DNA of 64,000 nucleotides from Stenotrophomonas rhizophila (GTDB taxonomy: Bacteria; Pseudomonadota; Gammaproteobacteria; Xanthomonadales; Xanthomonadaceae). The translations under genes were made by a program, and so were the position numbers. The notes under the pieces were generated by a model that was not told where the DNA came from, did not search any database, and was given only the letters and a program-made list of their open reading frames with translations. The stretch lies in assembly GCF_007667275.1 (NCBI RefSeq), contig NZ_VDQT01000001.1, forward strand, positions 1,355,125 through 1,419,124, in the 5' to 3' direction. Below, piece by piece: positions 44,363 through 54,018 of this stretch (its first letter is position 1; every line of letters begins with the position of its first letter).

Positions 44363-46440
44363 GCACCCTTGTTCCCATCGCCGTGCCGGCGGACACCGAC
44401 CCGCTGCGCGACCCTGCGCTGTACATCAACCGCGAGCTGTCGCAGCTGGATTTCAACTTCCGGGTGCTGGCCCAGGCCATGGATCCGCAGGTGCCGGTGC
44501 TGGAACGGCTGCGCTTCATGTGCATTTCCTGCACCAACCTGGACGAGTTCTTCGAGATCCGCGCGGCCGCGGTGCGCCACGCCCAGGAGTTCGGCCTGCC
44601 GCCGGCGCCGGACGGCATGGCGCCGCAGGCCATCCTCAACGCCATCCATGACCGTGCCGCCGAACTGGTGGACCAGCAGTACCGCTGCTGGAACGAAACC
44701 CTGCGTCCGGCGCTGCACGAGGCCGGGATCGACGTGCTCGGCCGGCACTCGTGGAACCACCGCCAGAAGCGCTGGCTGCGCGCGTACTTCCGCAACGAGA
44801 TCATGCCGGTGCTGTCGCCGCTGGGCCTGGATCCGTCGCACCCGTTCCCCAAGATCCTCAACAAGTCGCTGAACATCGTGGTGGTGCTCAAGGGCACCGA
44901 TGCGTTCGGCCGTGCCGGCCATCTTGCGATCGTGCGCGCGCCGCGCTCGCTGCCCCGCATCATCCAGCTGCCCGAGTCGCTCGGCGGCGTGCAGACCTTC
45001 GTGTTCCTGTCCTCGGTGCTGTCCACCTTCGTCGGCGAGATGTTCCCGGGCATGGAAGTCCAAGGTGCCTACCAGTTCCGCGTCACCCGCAATTCCGAAC
45101 TGGTGGTGGACGAGGAGGAAGTGGAGAACCTGGCCCTGGCCCTGCGCGATGAACTGGTCGACCGCGGCTACCGGCCCGCGGTACGCCTGGAGATAGCGCA
45201 CGACTGCCCGGCCGACATCACCCGCACCCTGCTGCAGAATTTCGGGCTGACCGAGAACGCGGTGTACCGCATCGACGGGCCGGTCAACCTCAACCGCGTG
45301 ATCCAGCTGTACGACCTGCTGTCGCGACCGGAGCTGAAGTATCCGCCGATGAGCCCGCGCACGCTGCGCGACAGCGACGGCATCTTCGAGGTGGTCCGGC
45401 GCAAGGATGTCCTGCTGCACCATCCCTTCGATGCCTTTACCGCAGTGCTCGACCTGATCAAGCAGGCCGCGGTGGATCCCAACGTGCTGGCGATCAAGCA
45501 GACCCTGTACCGCACCGGCAAGGATTCGCAGATTGTCGACGCGCTGATCCTGGCCGCGCGCAACGGCAAGGACGTCACCGTGGTGGTGGAGCTGCGCGCG
45601 CGCTTCGACGAAGAAGCGAACCTTGGCCTGGCCGACCGCCTGCAGGAGGCCGGCGTGCAGGTGGTGTATGGCGTGGTGGGCTACAAGACCCACGCCAAGA
45701 TGCTGCTGATCGTGCGCCGCGAAGGCCGCAAGCTGCGGCGTTACGTGCACCTTGGCACCGGCAACTACCACAGCGGCACCGCCCGCGCGTACACCGACCT
45801 GAGCCTGATCACCGCCGATGCGGATATCGGCAACGACGTGCACCTGCTGTTCCAGCAGCTGTCCGGCCTTGCCCCGCGAACCCGCCTCAAGCGCCTGCTG
45901 CAATCGCCGTTCACCCTGCACGACGGGCTGCTGCAGCGGATCGAACGCGAGATGCACCTGGCCGACAGCGGCCGCCCGGGGCGCATCATCGCCAAGATGA
46001 ACGCCCTCAACGAGCCGCAGGTGGTGCGTGCGTTGTATGCGGCCTCCCAGGCGGGCGTGCAGATCGACCTGATCGTGCGTGGCGCCTGCACGCTGCGCCC
46101 GGGCGTGCCCGGGATCTCGGAGAACATCCGGGTGCGCTCGATCGTCGGCCGCTTCCTGGAACACAGCCGGGTGTACTGGTTCGGCAACGACGGCGCATCC
46201 GAGCTCTACTGCGCCAGCGCCGACTGGCTGGAGCGCAACCTGCTGCGCCGGGTGGAGACCTGCTTCCCGATCCTGGACCCGGAACTGGCCCGCAAGGTCT
46301 ACCGGGACGTGCTGCAGAACTACCTGGACGACAACCTCAACGCCTGGGAACTGCACGCCGATGGCGAGTACCGCAAATGCACGCCCGGCCACGACCAGCC
46401 CCCGCATTCGGCACAGATGGCGTTGATGCAGGGCCTGTAA
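44359..46440 (+). CDS. ppk1: Polyphosphate kinase 1
   Basis: 693 aa, usual length. Polymerises inorganic polyphosphate from ATP. Phosphohistidine H445 in YKTHAKMLLI and second histidine H602 (FLEHSRVYWF) are present; N-terminal NRELSQLDFNFRVL is typical. ATG overlaps the phoR stop (ATGA), so ppk1 is co-translated with phoR and should be induced by phosphate starvation through the Pho box. Confidence 0.97.
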   Translation: MSTLVPIAVPADTDPLRDPALYINRELSQLDFNFRVLAQAMDPQVPVLERLRFMCISCTNLDEFFEIRAAAVRHAQEFGLPPAPDGMAPQAILNAIHDRAAELVDQQYRCWNETLRPALHEAGIDVLGRHSWNHRQKRWLRAYFRNEIMPVLSPLGLDPSHPFPKILNKSLNIVVVLKGTDAFGRAGHLAIVRAPRSLPRIIQLPESLGGVQTFVFLSSVLSTFVGEMFPGMEVQGAYQFRVTRNSELVVDEEEVENLALALRDELVDRGYRPAVRLEIAHDCPADITRTLLQNFGLTENAVYRIDGPVNLNRVIQLYDLLSRPELKYPPMSPRTLRDSDGIFEVVRRKDVLLHHPFDAFTAVLDLIKQAAVDPNVLAIKQTLYRTGKDSQIVDALILAARNGKDVTVVVELRARFDEEANLGLADRLQEAGVQVVYGVVGYKTHAKMLLIVRREGRKLRRYVHLGTGNYHSGTARAYTDLSLITADADIGNDVHLLFQQLSGLAPRTRLKRLLQSPFTLHDGLLQRIEREMHLADSGRPGRIIAKMNALNEPQVVRALYAASQAGVQIDLIVRGACTLRPGVPGISENIRVRSIVGRFLEHSRVYWFGNDGASELYCASADWLERNLLRRVETCFPILDPELARKVYRDVLQNYLDDNLNAWELHADGEYRKCTPGHDQPPHSAQMALMQGL

Positions 46441-46461
46441 GGCCCTGCATCAACGCCATCG

Positions 46462-46488
46462 GTAGATCCCGACCGTTGGTCGGGATTC
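46462..46488 (+). repeat. SMAG palindrome
   Basis: GTAGATCCCGACCGTTGGTCGGGAT between ppk1 and ppx. Confidence 0.82.
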
Positions 46489-46566
46489 CTTCTGTGCGGC
46501 CTCCGGTCGCATCATGTGAAGGCGGCGCGGTGACGCCGCGACCCGGCCATCGGCTACCATTCGCCC

Positions 46567-48093
46567 ATGCCGCATACCTCCACCACTCCGCCCGCCCTGC
46601 AGGATGGCGACCTGCTCGCCGCCATCGACCTGGGCTCCAATAGTTTCCACATGGTGATCGCGCGCTACACGCTCGGCCAGCTGCGCGTGGTCGACCGCCT
46701 GCGCGAGACCGTGCGCATGGCCGACGGCCTGGATGGCAAGGGCGGCCTGTCGGCCGAGGCGCGCCAGCGCGCGCTCGAATGCCTGGCCCGTTTCGGCCAG
46801 CGCATCCGCGGCATTCCGTCCGTGCGCGTGCGCGCGCTGGCCACCAACACCGTGCGCCAGCTGCGTTCGCCGCAGAGCTTCCTGATGCCGGCCGAAACCG
46901 CGCTGGGGCACGCAATCGAAGTGGTCAGCGGGCGCGAAGAGGCCCGCCTGATCTACCTGGGCGTGGCCCACTCGCAGCCGCCCAAGCCGGACCAGCGCCG
47001 GCTGGTGATCGACATCGGCGGCGGCTCCACCGAATTCATCATCGGCCAGGGCATGCAGACCCTGGAGCGCGAAAGCCTGCAGGCCGGCTGCATCGCCAGC
47101 ACGCGCCGCTTCTTCCCCGGCGGCAAGCTGAGCCGGAAGCGCTGGAAGGACGCGCTGACCGAGATCGGCGCCGAATTCCAGCAGTTCGCGACCAAGTACC
47201 GCGCGCTGGGCTGGGACGAAGCGCTGGGATCGTCCGGCACGCACAAAGCGATCAGCGAGATCTGCGCCAGCATGAAACTGAGCAAGGGCGCGATCACCGC
47301 CGAGGCCCTGCCGCAGCTGCGCGACGAGCTGCTCAAGGCCAAGCGGATCGAAGACATCGACCTGCCCGGGCTCTCGCCCGACCGCCGCCCGATCATCGCC
47401 GGCGGCATCCTGGTGCTGGAAGCCGCCTTCCAGGCGCTGGGACTGCAGAAGCTGCTGGTCAGCAAGGCGGCGATGCGCGAAGGCATCCTCTACGACATCC
47501 TGGGCCGCGCCAGCGAAAACGACCTGCGCGACGAGTCGGTCGATGCACTGACCCTGCGCTACGGCATCGACACGGTCCAGGCCGGGCGGGTGCAGCGCAC
47601 CGCGCTGGACCTGTTCGCCCAGGTCGAGAATAGCTGGTCACTGGATGCGGACGACGCGCGCATGCTCGGCTGGGCCGCGCGCCTGCACGAGCTGGGCCTG
47701 ATGATCGCGCACAGCGGCTACCACGTGCACGGCAGCTACGTGCTGGAAAATTCCGACATCGCCGGCTTCTCGCGGCAGGAGCAGCAACTGCTGGCGGCGC
47801 TGGTACGCAGCCACCGCCGCAACGTCTCCAAGTCGGCGTTCGAGGCACTGCCCGAACGCCTGCTGCAGCCGGCACGGCGCCTGACCGCCCTGCTCCGCCT
47901 CGCGGTGCTGCTCAACCGCGCCCATGAAGAGAGCCCGGTTCCCGCGCTGGAACTGAATGCGGATGACAGCAGGCTGTCACTGATCCTGCCGCAGGCCTAT
48001 ATCGACGCCCGTCCCCTGCTGCGCGCCGACCTGATCGGCGAGACCGACGGCCTGGCCGGATTGGGCATCCAGTTCCGCCCCTTCGTGGCCTGA
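46567..48093 (+). CDS. ppx: Exopolyphosphatase (Ppx/GppA family)
   Basis: 508 aa. AAIDLGSNSFHMVIAR and VIDIGGGSTEFIIG (about 146-159) are the ASKHA phosphate loops; E124 in SGREEARLI is the catalytic base; a C-terminal HD-like helical domain follows. It degrades polyphosphate, opposing Ppk1. ATG at 46567 has no Shine-Dalgarno, and a -10-like TACCAT stands six bases upstream, so a separate leaderless transcript is possible. It could also hydrolyse pppGpp. Confidence 0.94.
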   Translation: MPHTSTTPPALQDGDLLAAIDLGSNSFHMVIARYTLGQLRVVDRLRETVRMADGLDGKGGLSAEARQRALECLARFGQRIRGIPSVRVRALATNTVRQLRSPQSFLMPAETALGHAIEVVSGREEARLIYLGVAHSQPPKPDQRRLVIDIGGGSTEFIIGQGMQTLERESLQAGCIASTRRFFPGGKLSRKRWKDALTEIGAEFQQFATKYRALGWDEALGSSGTHKAISEICASMKLSKGAITAEALPQLRDELLKAKRIEDIDLPGLSPDRRPIIAGGILVLEAAFQALGLQKLLVSKAAMREGILYDILGRASENDLRDESVDALTLRYGIDTVQAGRVQRTALDLFAQVENSWSLDADDARMLGWAARLHELGLMIAHSGYHVHGSYVLENSDIAGFSRQEQQLLAALVRSHRRNVSKSAFEALPERLLQPARRLTALLRLAVLLNRAHEESPVPALELNADDSRLSLILPQAYIDARPLLRADLIGETDGLAGLGIQFRPFVA

Positions 48094-48420
48094 GCCGCAC
48101 CGCCGGCCAGGGCCGCGCGGTGTCGTCTGCGGGGACACTGCGCAGAACATCATGCTGCATTGCAGCATCCCGATACATTTCGACACGTCAGGACACAGAG
48201 CCTGACGTGTGAATTCCGTCACAATTCCTTGATTCTTAATGAAAAGCGCCCTGATGGTTACGGGCGCGTGAATTTTTTTTGGCAAAAGACTTTACATAGG
48301 CTTAACGACTGGGACTAAGATCGGGTCACCGCCCCATTTGGAGCGGTTTTCGGGGGACGCGGGGACTTGGGACCCCGCCGACCTCTTTTGATTCAGTTCT
48401 GAACCACAGAGAGAGAGCCA
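48094..48420. other. 327-bp leader/intergenic region before the TonB receptor
   Basis: Contains a hairpin GACACGTCAGG/CCTGACGTGT near 48182-48210. Unusually AT-rich DNA follows (48225-48300, with TTTTTTTT). A loose promoter is TTTACA (48291-48296), 19-bp spacer, TAAGAT (48316-48321). Two more hairpins sit before the ATG: ACCGC/GCGGT followed by TTTT at 48328-48350, and GCGGGG-ACTTGGGA-CCCCGC. No protein-coding frame is convincing. Confidence 0.55.
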
Positions 48421-51339
48421 ATGACTTCACGCATCAACGTACTGGGGCAGGCGATCCGCTTTGCCCTGGTCGCCGGTACCGCTGGCCTGGTGGCCGCACC
48501 GGCCATGGCACAGGACGCGCCGAACCCCACCAACCTTGATCGCATCGAGATCACCGGTTCGCGCATCCGTACGGTGGACGTGGAAACCGCGCAGCCGGTG
48601 TTTGCGATCAGCCGCACCGATATCGAGCGCCAGGGCTTCAGCTCGGTGGCCGACATCCTGCAGAACGTGACCGCCATGGGCAGCCCGACGATCAGCCGCG
48701 CCAATGCGCTGACCGCCGGTGAGAATGCCGGCGGCACCTACATCGACATGCGCAACCTGGGCACCCAGCGCACGCTGGTGCTGGTCAATGGCAAGCGCCT
48801 GGGCATCAGCACCTCCGGCTACCAGGACGTGTCCACCCTGCCGGTGTCGGCGGTCGAGCGCATCGAAGTGCTGAAGGACGGCGCCTCGGCGATCTACGGT
48901 TCGGACGCGATGGCCGGCGTGGTCAACATCATCACCCGCGGCAACGTCACCGGTACCACCGTGAACGTCTACCACGGCCAGTACAGCGAGGGCGACGGCG
49001 CCCGCGACCGCTTCGACGTGGTGACCGGCTGGAGCAACGACCGCATCTCGCTGACACTGTCGGCCGAGCATGCCGAAGAGAAGGGCGTGTGGGCCCGCGA
49101 CCGCGGCTTCAGCCAGTACGGCATGACCGACCGCCATCCGCTCGATTCCAGCAACTGGACCACCCTCAGCCAGTACGGCCAGATCACCGGCCTGCGCGGC
49201 CCGGGCTGCACGGCCACCGCCGGCTGCGGCTACTCGCTCAACCGTGGTTCGGACCCGACCCTGCCGGGCAACTACCACCGCACCGACACCACGCCGTTCA
49301 CCGGTGATGTGAGCAACGCCAACGACCAGATGCACGTGATGTATCCGCTCAAGCGCGACTCGGTGTACTTCGATGGCCGCTTCGCGATCACCGACAGCAT
49401 CAACTTCCGCACTGAGCTGGGCTACAACGAGCGCGAGTCGACCCGCCAGATCGCCGGCTACCCGCTGCAGTCCAGCACTGCCGGCGTCGGTTCGATGTCG
49501 ATCGACAGCTACTTCAACCCGTTCGGCCGCCAGCACGGCTATGCCACCCCGACCGCCGTCGCCTGGAACCGTCGTACCTGGGAAATTCCGCGCGTCACGA
49601 CCAGCAACCTGAAGACCTACCGCGCGGTGGCCTCGTTCGACGGTTCGTTCGACATCGGCGAGCGCTACTTCGACTGGGAAGCCGGTTACCAGTACAACCG
49701 CAACGAGCTGGAGTCGGTGGCCACCGGCAACCTGCACAAGGCGCGCGTCGCCGGCGGCGTGGGCCCGTCGTTCCTCAACGCGTCGGGCCAGGTGCAGTGC
49801 GGTACCGCTGCCGCGCCGATCTCGCTGGACGTGTGCAAGCCGTGGAACCCGCTGGTCGCCTACGGCGTGACCGCGCCGAACGGCCTGTATGGCAATGACG
49901 CGCTGCAGGCGTGGCTGTTCCCGGAAGAAGTCACCAAGGGCCGCACCACGTCGAAGAACTTCTTCGCCAACATCGCCGGCTCGATCGTGACCCTGCCGGC
50001 CGGCGACCTGGGCTTCGCCTTCGGCGTTGAAAGCCGCAAGGAAGAAGGCAAGTACACCCCCGATGCGCTGGCGCAGACCGGTGCCACCACCAACCTGGCC
50101 GCTGGCCCGACCGGTGGCGACTACACCGTCAACGAGGCGTACCTGGAGCTGAACGTGCCGGTGCTGGCCGACCTGCCGGGCGCCCGGGAACTGACCTTCA
50201 ACGGTGCTACCCGCTTCTCGGATTACGACACCTTCGGCAACACGCTCAACAGCAAGTTCGGCTTCAAGTGGAAGCCGATCGATTCGCTGATGGTCCGTGG
50301 CACCTGGGCCGAGGGCTTCCGTTCGCCGACCATCAACGACCTGTTCGGTGGCGGTTCGGAAACCTTCGCGCAGTTCAGCGATCCGTGCGACACCGTGTTC
50401 GGTTCCTCGCGCAGCAGCGCCGAAGTGCGTGCACGCTGCTCGCGTGACATCGCCAACGCCGCAACCTTCCGCCAGCTGCGCCAGGGCGGTACGCCGGTGA
50501 CCGTGGCCACCGACGCCACCCCGGTGCCGTTCACCTCCGGCTCCAATCCGCTGCTGACCCCGGAAACCTCGAAGAGCAAGACGCTGGGCCTGGTCTGGAG
50601 CCCCGGCTTCATCCAGAACTTCAACGCGTCGCTGGACTGGTGGAAGATCCGCATCGACAACACCATCATTGCCGATTCCCCGAGCCAGATCCTGATCGAC
50701 TGCTACGAGCAGGGCATCGATGCACGCTGCAGCCGCTTCGATCGCGACCCGGTCACCGGCATCGTGACCAACCTGAAGTTCGGCAACCGCAACGCCGGTT
50801 TCCTGGAAACCGAAGGTTACGACCTGGACCTTAGCTATCGCCTGGATACCGACTTCGGCAAGTTCGTGCTGAACTCGGCCACCACCTACGTGTCGAGCAA
50901 CATCTACCGGTCGACCAACGACGCCAGCGTCGTGCCGACCACCACCAATGGCATCGGCAGCGGCTTCCGCGTCCGTTCCAACCTGGTGCTGGGCTGGGAC
51001 CTGGAGAACTTCGGCATGAGCTGGACCGCTCGCTACTACTCGGGCGTGAAGGAACAGTGCGCCAACATCGCGCTGTACCCGGAAGAGTGCTCGGATCCGA
51101 ACCAGTACGCTCCCTGGTACAAGGGTTCGCGCAACTACAACGAGCGTGGTTCGGTCACCTTCCACGACCTGCAGTTCCGCTACAACCTGCCGTGGGACGG
51201 CACCGTGTCGGTCGGCGCCAACAACGTCTTCGACCGCCTCGGCCCGATCATGTACAGCAAGCCGAACTCCGCCTTCTCGTACTACGGCGGCTACGACATC
51301 GGCCGCTTCATCTACATGAAGTACCAGCAGCGTTTCTGA
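48421..51339 (+). CDS. TonB-dependent outer membrane receptor
   Basis: 972 aa. Signal peptide of ~30 residues (APAMA|QDAP). Plug domain about 40-180 with IEITGSRIR, TLVLVNGKRLG and LKDGASAIYGSDAMAGVVNI. The long beta-barrel ends in Phe (YMKYQQRF). No N-terminal signalling extension, so not a sigma-factor transducer. Ligand unknown; the Xanthomonadaceae have many such carbohydrate, peptide or iron receptors. The ATG has GAGAGAGA upstream. A terminator follows. Confidence 0.93.
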   Translation: MTSRINVLGQAIRFALVAGTAGLVAAPAMAQDAPNPTNLDRIEITGSRIRTVDVETAQPVFAISRTDIERQGFSSVADILQNVTAMGSPTISRANALTAGENAGGTYIDMRNLGTQRTLVLVNGKRLGISTSGYQDVSTLPVSAVERIEVLKDGASAIYGSDAMAGVVNIITRGNVTGTTVNVYHGQYSEGDGARDRFDVVTGWSNDRISLTLSAEHAEEKGVWARDRGFSQYGMTDRHPLDSSNWTTLSQYGQITGLRGPGCTATAGCGYSLNRGSDPTLPGNYHRTDTTPFTGDVSNANDQMHVMYPLKRDSVYFDGRFAITDSINFRTELGYNERESTRQIAGYPLQSSTAGVGSMSIDSYFNPFGRQHGYATPTAVAWNRRTWEIPRVTTSNLKTYRAVASFDGSFDIGERYFDWEAGYQYNRNELESVATGNLHKARVAGGVGPSFLNASGQVQCGTAAAPISLDVCKPWNPLVAYGVTAPNGLYGNDALQAWLFPEEVTKGRTTSKNFFANIAGSIVTLPAGDLGFAFGVESRKEEGKYTPDALAQTGATTNLAAGPTGGDYTVNEAYLELNVPVLADLPGARELTFNGATRFSDYDTFGNTLNSKFGFKWKPIDSLMVRGTWAEGFRSPTINDLFGGGSETFAQFSDPCDTVFGSSRSSAEVRARCSRDIANAATFRQLRQGGTPVTVATDATPVPFTSGSNPLLTPETSKSKTLGLVWSPGFIQNFNASLDWWKIRIDNTIIADSPSQILIDCYEQGIDARCSRFDRDPVTGIVTNLKFGNRNAGFLETEGYDLDLSYRLDTDFGKFVLNSATTYVSSNIYRSTNDASVVPTTTNGIGSGFRVRSNLVLGWDLENFGMSWTARYYSGVKEQCANIALYPEECSDPNQYAPWYKGSRNYNERGSVTFHDLQFRYNLPWDGTVSVGANNVFDRLGPIMYSKPNSAFSYYGGYDIGRFIYMKYQQRF

Positions 51340-51365
51340 TCGACCTGCACGGTTGATGCCTGACG

Positions 51366-51395
51366 ACCACGGCCCTTCGGGGCCGTGGTTTTTTT
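51366..51395 (+). terminator. Terminator after the TonB receptor
   Basis: CCACGGCCC-TTC-GGGGCCGTGG followed by TTTTTTT. Confidence 0.92.
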
Positions 51396-51483
51396 GTGCC
51401 CGGGCGCCGTCATGCGGTGGTCATGCGCGCGTCATGGCGTCTACATCGCGACCCCCGAGCATGGCCGAAACCGGAGGCCCGCC

Positions 51484-52620
51484 ATGCGCTATGCCATCGT
51501 CACTGAAACGTATCCCCCCGAAGTCAACGGCGTTGCCCTGACCGTGCAGGGGCTGGAGCAGGGACTGCGCGCCGCCGGGCATGCGGTGGACCTGGTGCGT
51601 CCGCGCCAGGCAGAGGAAGCCGAAGCGGCCGGTGCGCTGCTGGTGCAGGGCGCCGGGCTGCCCCGCTACCCGGGCCTGCGCTTCGGCCTGCCCGCGCCCA
51701 AGCGGCTGGCCCGGCAATGGCAGCAGCAGCGCCCGGATGCCGTCTACATCGCCACCGAAGGTCCGCTGGGGTGGTCCGCGCTGCGTACTGCACGGCGCCT
51801 CGGCATCCCGGTGGCGACCGGCTTCCATACCCGCTTCGACGAATACCTGCCCGACTACGGCGTGGCCTGGCTGCAGGCCGCCGCGCTGCGCTGGATGCGG
51901 CGCTTCCACAACCAGGCCGACGCCACCCTGGTGCCGACGCAGGAGCTGCAGCAGTTCCTTACCGCGCAGGGCTTCGACCGGGTGCGCCTGCTGGCGCGCG
52001 CGGTGGACAGCAGCCAGTTCGAGCCGGAGCGGCGCGATCCTGCGCTGCGCGAGGAATGGGGTATCGACGGGACCGGGTTTGCCGCGATTTACGTGGGCCG
52101 CATCGCCGCGGAAAAGAACCTGGCGCTGGCGGTGAAGGCCTTCCGCCGCCTGCAGCAGGTGCGCCCGAAGGCACGCTTCGTGTGGGTGGGCGATGGCCCG
52201 GCACGCGAGAAGCTGGCGCATGAAAACCCGGACTTCATTTTCTGTGGCGTGCAGCGTGGCGACGCGCTGGCCCGGCACTTCGCCAGCGGCGACCTGTTCC
52301 TGTTCCCCAGCCGCAGCGAGACCTTCGGCAATGTCACCCTTGAAGCGATGGCAAGCGGCGTGACCACGGTGGCCTTCGACTACGGCGCGGCGCGCGAACA
52401 CCTGCGCAGCGGTGAAAACGGGGAGGCCGTGGACGATGACGGCAGCTTCATCGAGGCGGCGGTGCGGCTCGCGGGCAATGATGCCGAACGCGAACGGCTG
52501 GGCCTCAACGCGGCCACGGCGATGAAGCGGCTGCACCCGCAGCAGGTGGTGGCGGAATTCGACACCCTGCTCGCCGAACTGGCCAAGGCCCGGAGGCCGC
52601 ATGCGCACAACGCCGCTTGA
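51484..52620 (+). CDS. GT4 family glycosyltransferase
   Basis: 378 aa, GT-B fold. ETYPPEVNGVALTVQGLEQGL at the N-terminus, GFHTRFDEYLPDYG, and SRSETFGNVTLEAMASG (EX7E-type donor site) match lipid glycosyltransferases such as MgtA/PimB-like or sulfolipid-synthase relatives. Likely adds a sugar to diacylglycerol or phosphatidylinositol-like lipid at the inner membrane. ATG at 51484 with GGAGG. The next gene, a PAP2 phosphatase, overlaps by 20 bases, pointing to a lipid pathway. Confidence 0.85.
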   Translation: MRYAIVTETYPPEVNGVALTVQGLEQGLRAAGHAVDLVRPRQAEEAEAAGALLVQGAGLPRYPGLRFGLPAPKRLARQWQQQRPDAVYIATEGPLGWSALRTARRLGIPVATGFHTRFDEYLPDYGVAWLQAAALRWMRRFHNQADATLVPTQELQQFLTAQGFDRVRLLARAVDSSQFEPERRDPALREEWGIDGTGFAAIYVGRIAAEKNLALAVKAFRRLQQVRPKARFVWVGDGPAREKLAHENPDFIFCGVQRGDALARHFASGDLFLFPSRSETFGNVTLEAMASGVTTVAFDYGAAREHLRSGENGEAVDDDGSFIEAAVRLAGNDAERERLGLNAATAMKRLHPQQVVAEFDTLLAELAKARRPHAHNAA

Positions 52621-53140
52621 GGCCCTGCGCGGGCGTGAAACCCGCTGGTGCCGTCGCGCCAACCACTGCTGCCGGCACCGCCGCATCCGCCGCGGGTTTG
52701 CCGTGGTCAGCCGGCTCGGCGATGGCGTGTTCTGGTATGCGCTGATGGGCGCACTGGTGCTGCTGGATGGGTTCGATGGGCTGCGCGCGTCACTGCACAT
52801 GGCCGCCACCGGGCTGATGGCGCTGCTGCTGTACAAGGGCCTGAAGCGCTGGACGCGACGCCCGCGCCCGTACGCGGCCGACCTGCGCATCCGCGCGTGG
52901 GTGGCGCCGCTGGATGAATTCAGTTTCCCGTCCGGGCACACGCTGCACGCGGTGTCGTTCACGATCGTGGCGCTGGCCTATTACCCCTGGCTGGCCCCTG
53001 TACTGGTGCCGTTCACGGCCGCGGTGGGGGTGTCGCGGGTGGTGCTGGGGCTGCATTACCCCAGCGACGTGCTGGCGGCGACGGCGATTGCCACGGCGTT
53101 GGCCGGTGCGAGCCTGCAATGGTTGCCCCTGCCGGTGTGA
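52601..53140 (+). CDS. PAP2-family membrane phosphatase
   Basis: 179 aa with about four to five helices. Phosphatase motifs: K82...R88-P ([10 protein letters not shown]), PSGHT (S111, H113), and R146...H152 with D156 ([12 protein letters not shown]). The substrate may be phosphatidate, undecaprenyl diphosphate or a lipid A phosphate. The start lies inside the GT4 gene (20-base overlap), so the two are translated together. A SMAG separates it from lpxH. Confidence 0.88.
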   Translation: MRTTPLEALRGRETRWCRRANHCCRHRRIRRGFAVVSRLGDGVFWYALMGALVLLDGFDGLRASLHMAATGLMALLLYKGLKRWTRRPRPYAADLRIRAWVAPLDEFSFPSGHTLHAVSFTIVALAYYPWLAPVLVPFTAAVGVSRVVLGLHYPSDVLAATAIATALAGASLQWLPLPV

Positions 53141-53157
53141 GGGATGGCAGATTCCGC

Positions 53158-53182
53158 GCAGCCACGCAGGGCGTGGCTCTAC
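53158..53182 (-). repeat. SMAG palindrome upstream of lpxH
   Basis: GCCACGCAGGGCGTGGCTCTAC; its end lies in the -35 region of the lpxH promoter. Confidence 0.8.
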
Positions 53183-53195
53183 GGGTCTGACGATC

Positions 53196-53201
53196 TACAA
53201 T
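53196..53201 (+). promoter_or_regulatory. -10 element of lpxH (leaderless arrangement)
   Basis: TACAAT followed by six bases and ATG. Transcription would begin at or next to the A of the start codon. No clear -35. Confidence 0.55.
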
Positions 53202-53207
53202 ACGGGC

Positions 53208-53948
53208 ATGACTACGCTGTTCATCTCCGATCTGCACCTGGACCCGACCCGTCCGGCCATCACCGCGCTGTTTCTGGAGTTCCTGCGCCGCGAGGCGATG
53301 CAGGCCGATGCCCTGTACATCCTGGGCGACCTGTTCGAGGCCTGGATCGGCGATGACACCCCCTCCCCGGCCGCCGATGCGGTGGCCGATGCGCTCAAGG
53401 CCGTGGCCGCCGCCGGGGTTCCGGTGTATTTCATCCGCGGCAATCGCGACTTCCTGGTCGGCGAGGACTACGCGCGCCGCGCCGGCTTCCGGATCCTGCC
53501 CGACCCCAGCGTGATCGACCTGTACGGCCAGCCGGTCCTGCTGCAGCACGGTGACCTGTTGTGCACCGATGACGTGGCCTACCAGCAGTTCCGCGCGCAG
53601 ACCCGCGACCCGGCGTTCCAGGCCCAGTTCCTGGCGCAACCGCTGGCCGCGCGCATCGCCTTCGCGCAGAAGGCGCGCGATGCCAGCCAGGCGCGCCAGT
53701 CGGACATGAAGCAGGGCGACCGCGCCACCTTCGAGACCGTGACCGACGTGGCCCCGGATGAAGTCAGCGCCACCTTCGTGCGCTACGGCGTGGACACCCT
53801 GATCCACGGCCACACCCACCGGCCGGCGATCCACAGCGTGCAGGCCGGTGGTCGCACCTGCACGCGCATCGTGCTGGGCGACTGGTACGAACAGGGCTCG
53901 GTGCTGCGGGTCACCGCGCAGGGCTGGACGCTGGATTCGCTGGCGTAG
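53208..53948 (+). CDS. lpxH: UDP-2,3-diacylglucosamine diphosphatase
   Basis: 246 aa. Makes lipid X in Raetz lipid A synthesis on the inner face of the inner membrane. Metallophosphoesterase ligands D8, H10, D41, N79, H114, H200 and H202 ([38 protein letters not shown]) are all present. ATG at 53208; there is no Shine-Dalgarno but a -10 six bases before the start. Confidence 0.96.
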   Translation: MTTLFISDLHLDPTRPAITALFLEFLRREAMQADALYILGDLFEAWIGDDTPSPAADAVADALKAVAAAGVPVYFIRGNRDFLVGEDYARRAGFRILPDPSVIDLYGQPVLLQHGDLLCTDDVAYQQFRAQTRDPAFQAQFLAQPLAARIAFAQKARDASQARQSDMKQGDRATFETVTDVAPDEVSATFVRYGVDTLIHGHTHRPAIHSVQAGGRTCTRIVLGDWYEQGSVLRVTAQGWTLDSLA

Positions 53949-54014
53949 GAGCGTATCGACCAACGGTCGATACCTACCCGGTAGCACACGACCCGTTGGT
54001 CGTGTGCTCCGGAA
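53948..54014. repeat. Two SMAG palindromes
   Basis: One GTATCGACC/GGTCGATAC and one GTAGCACACGACC/GGTCGTGTGC, between the convergent lpxH and protease genes. Confidence 0.82.
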
Positions 54015-54018
54015 ACCA

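Noticed and set aside
48421..51339. Ferric-citrate-type signalling receptor
   Set aside because: No N-terminal secretin/TonB short N-terminal signalling domain before the plug and no sigma/anti-sigma pair nearby.
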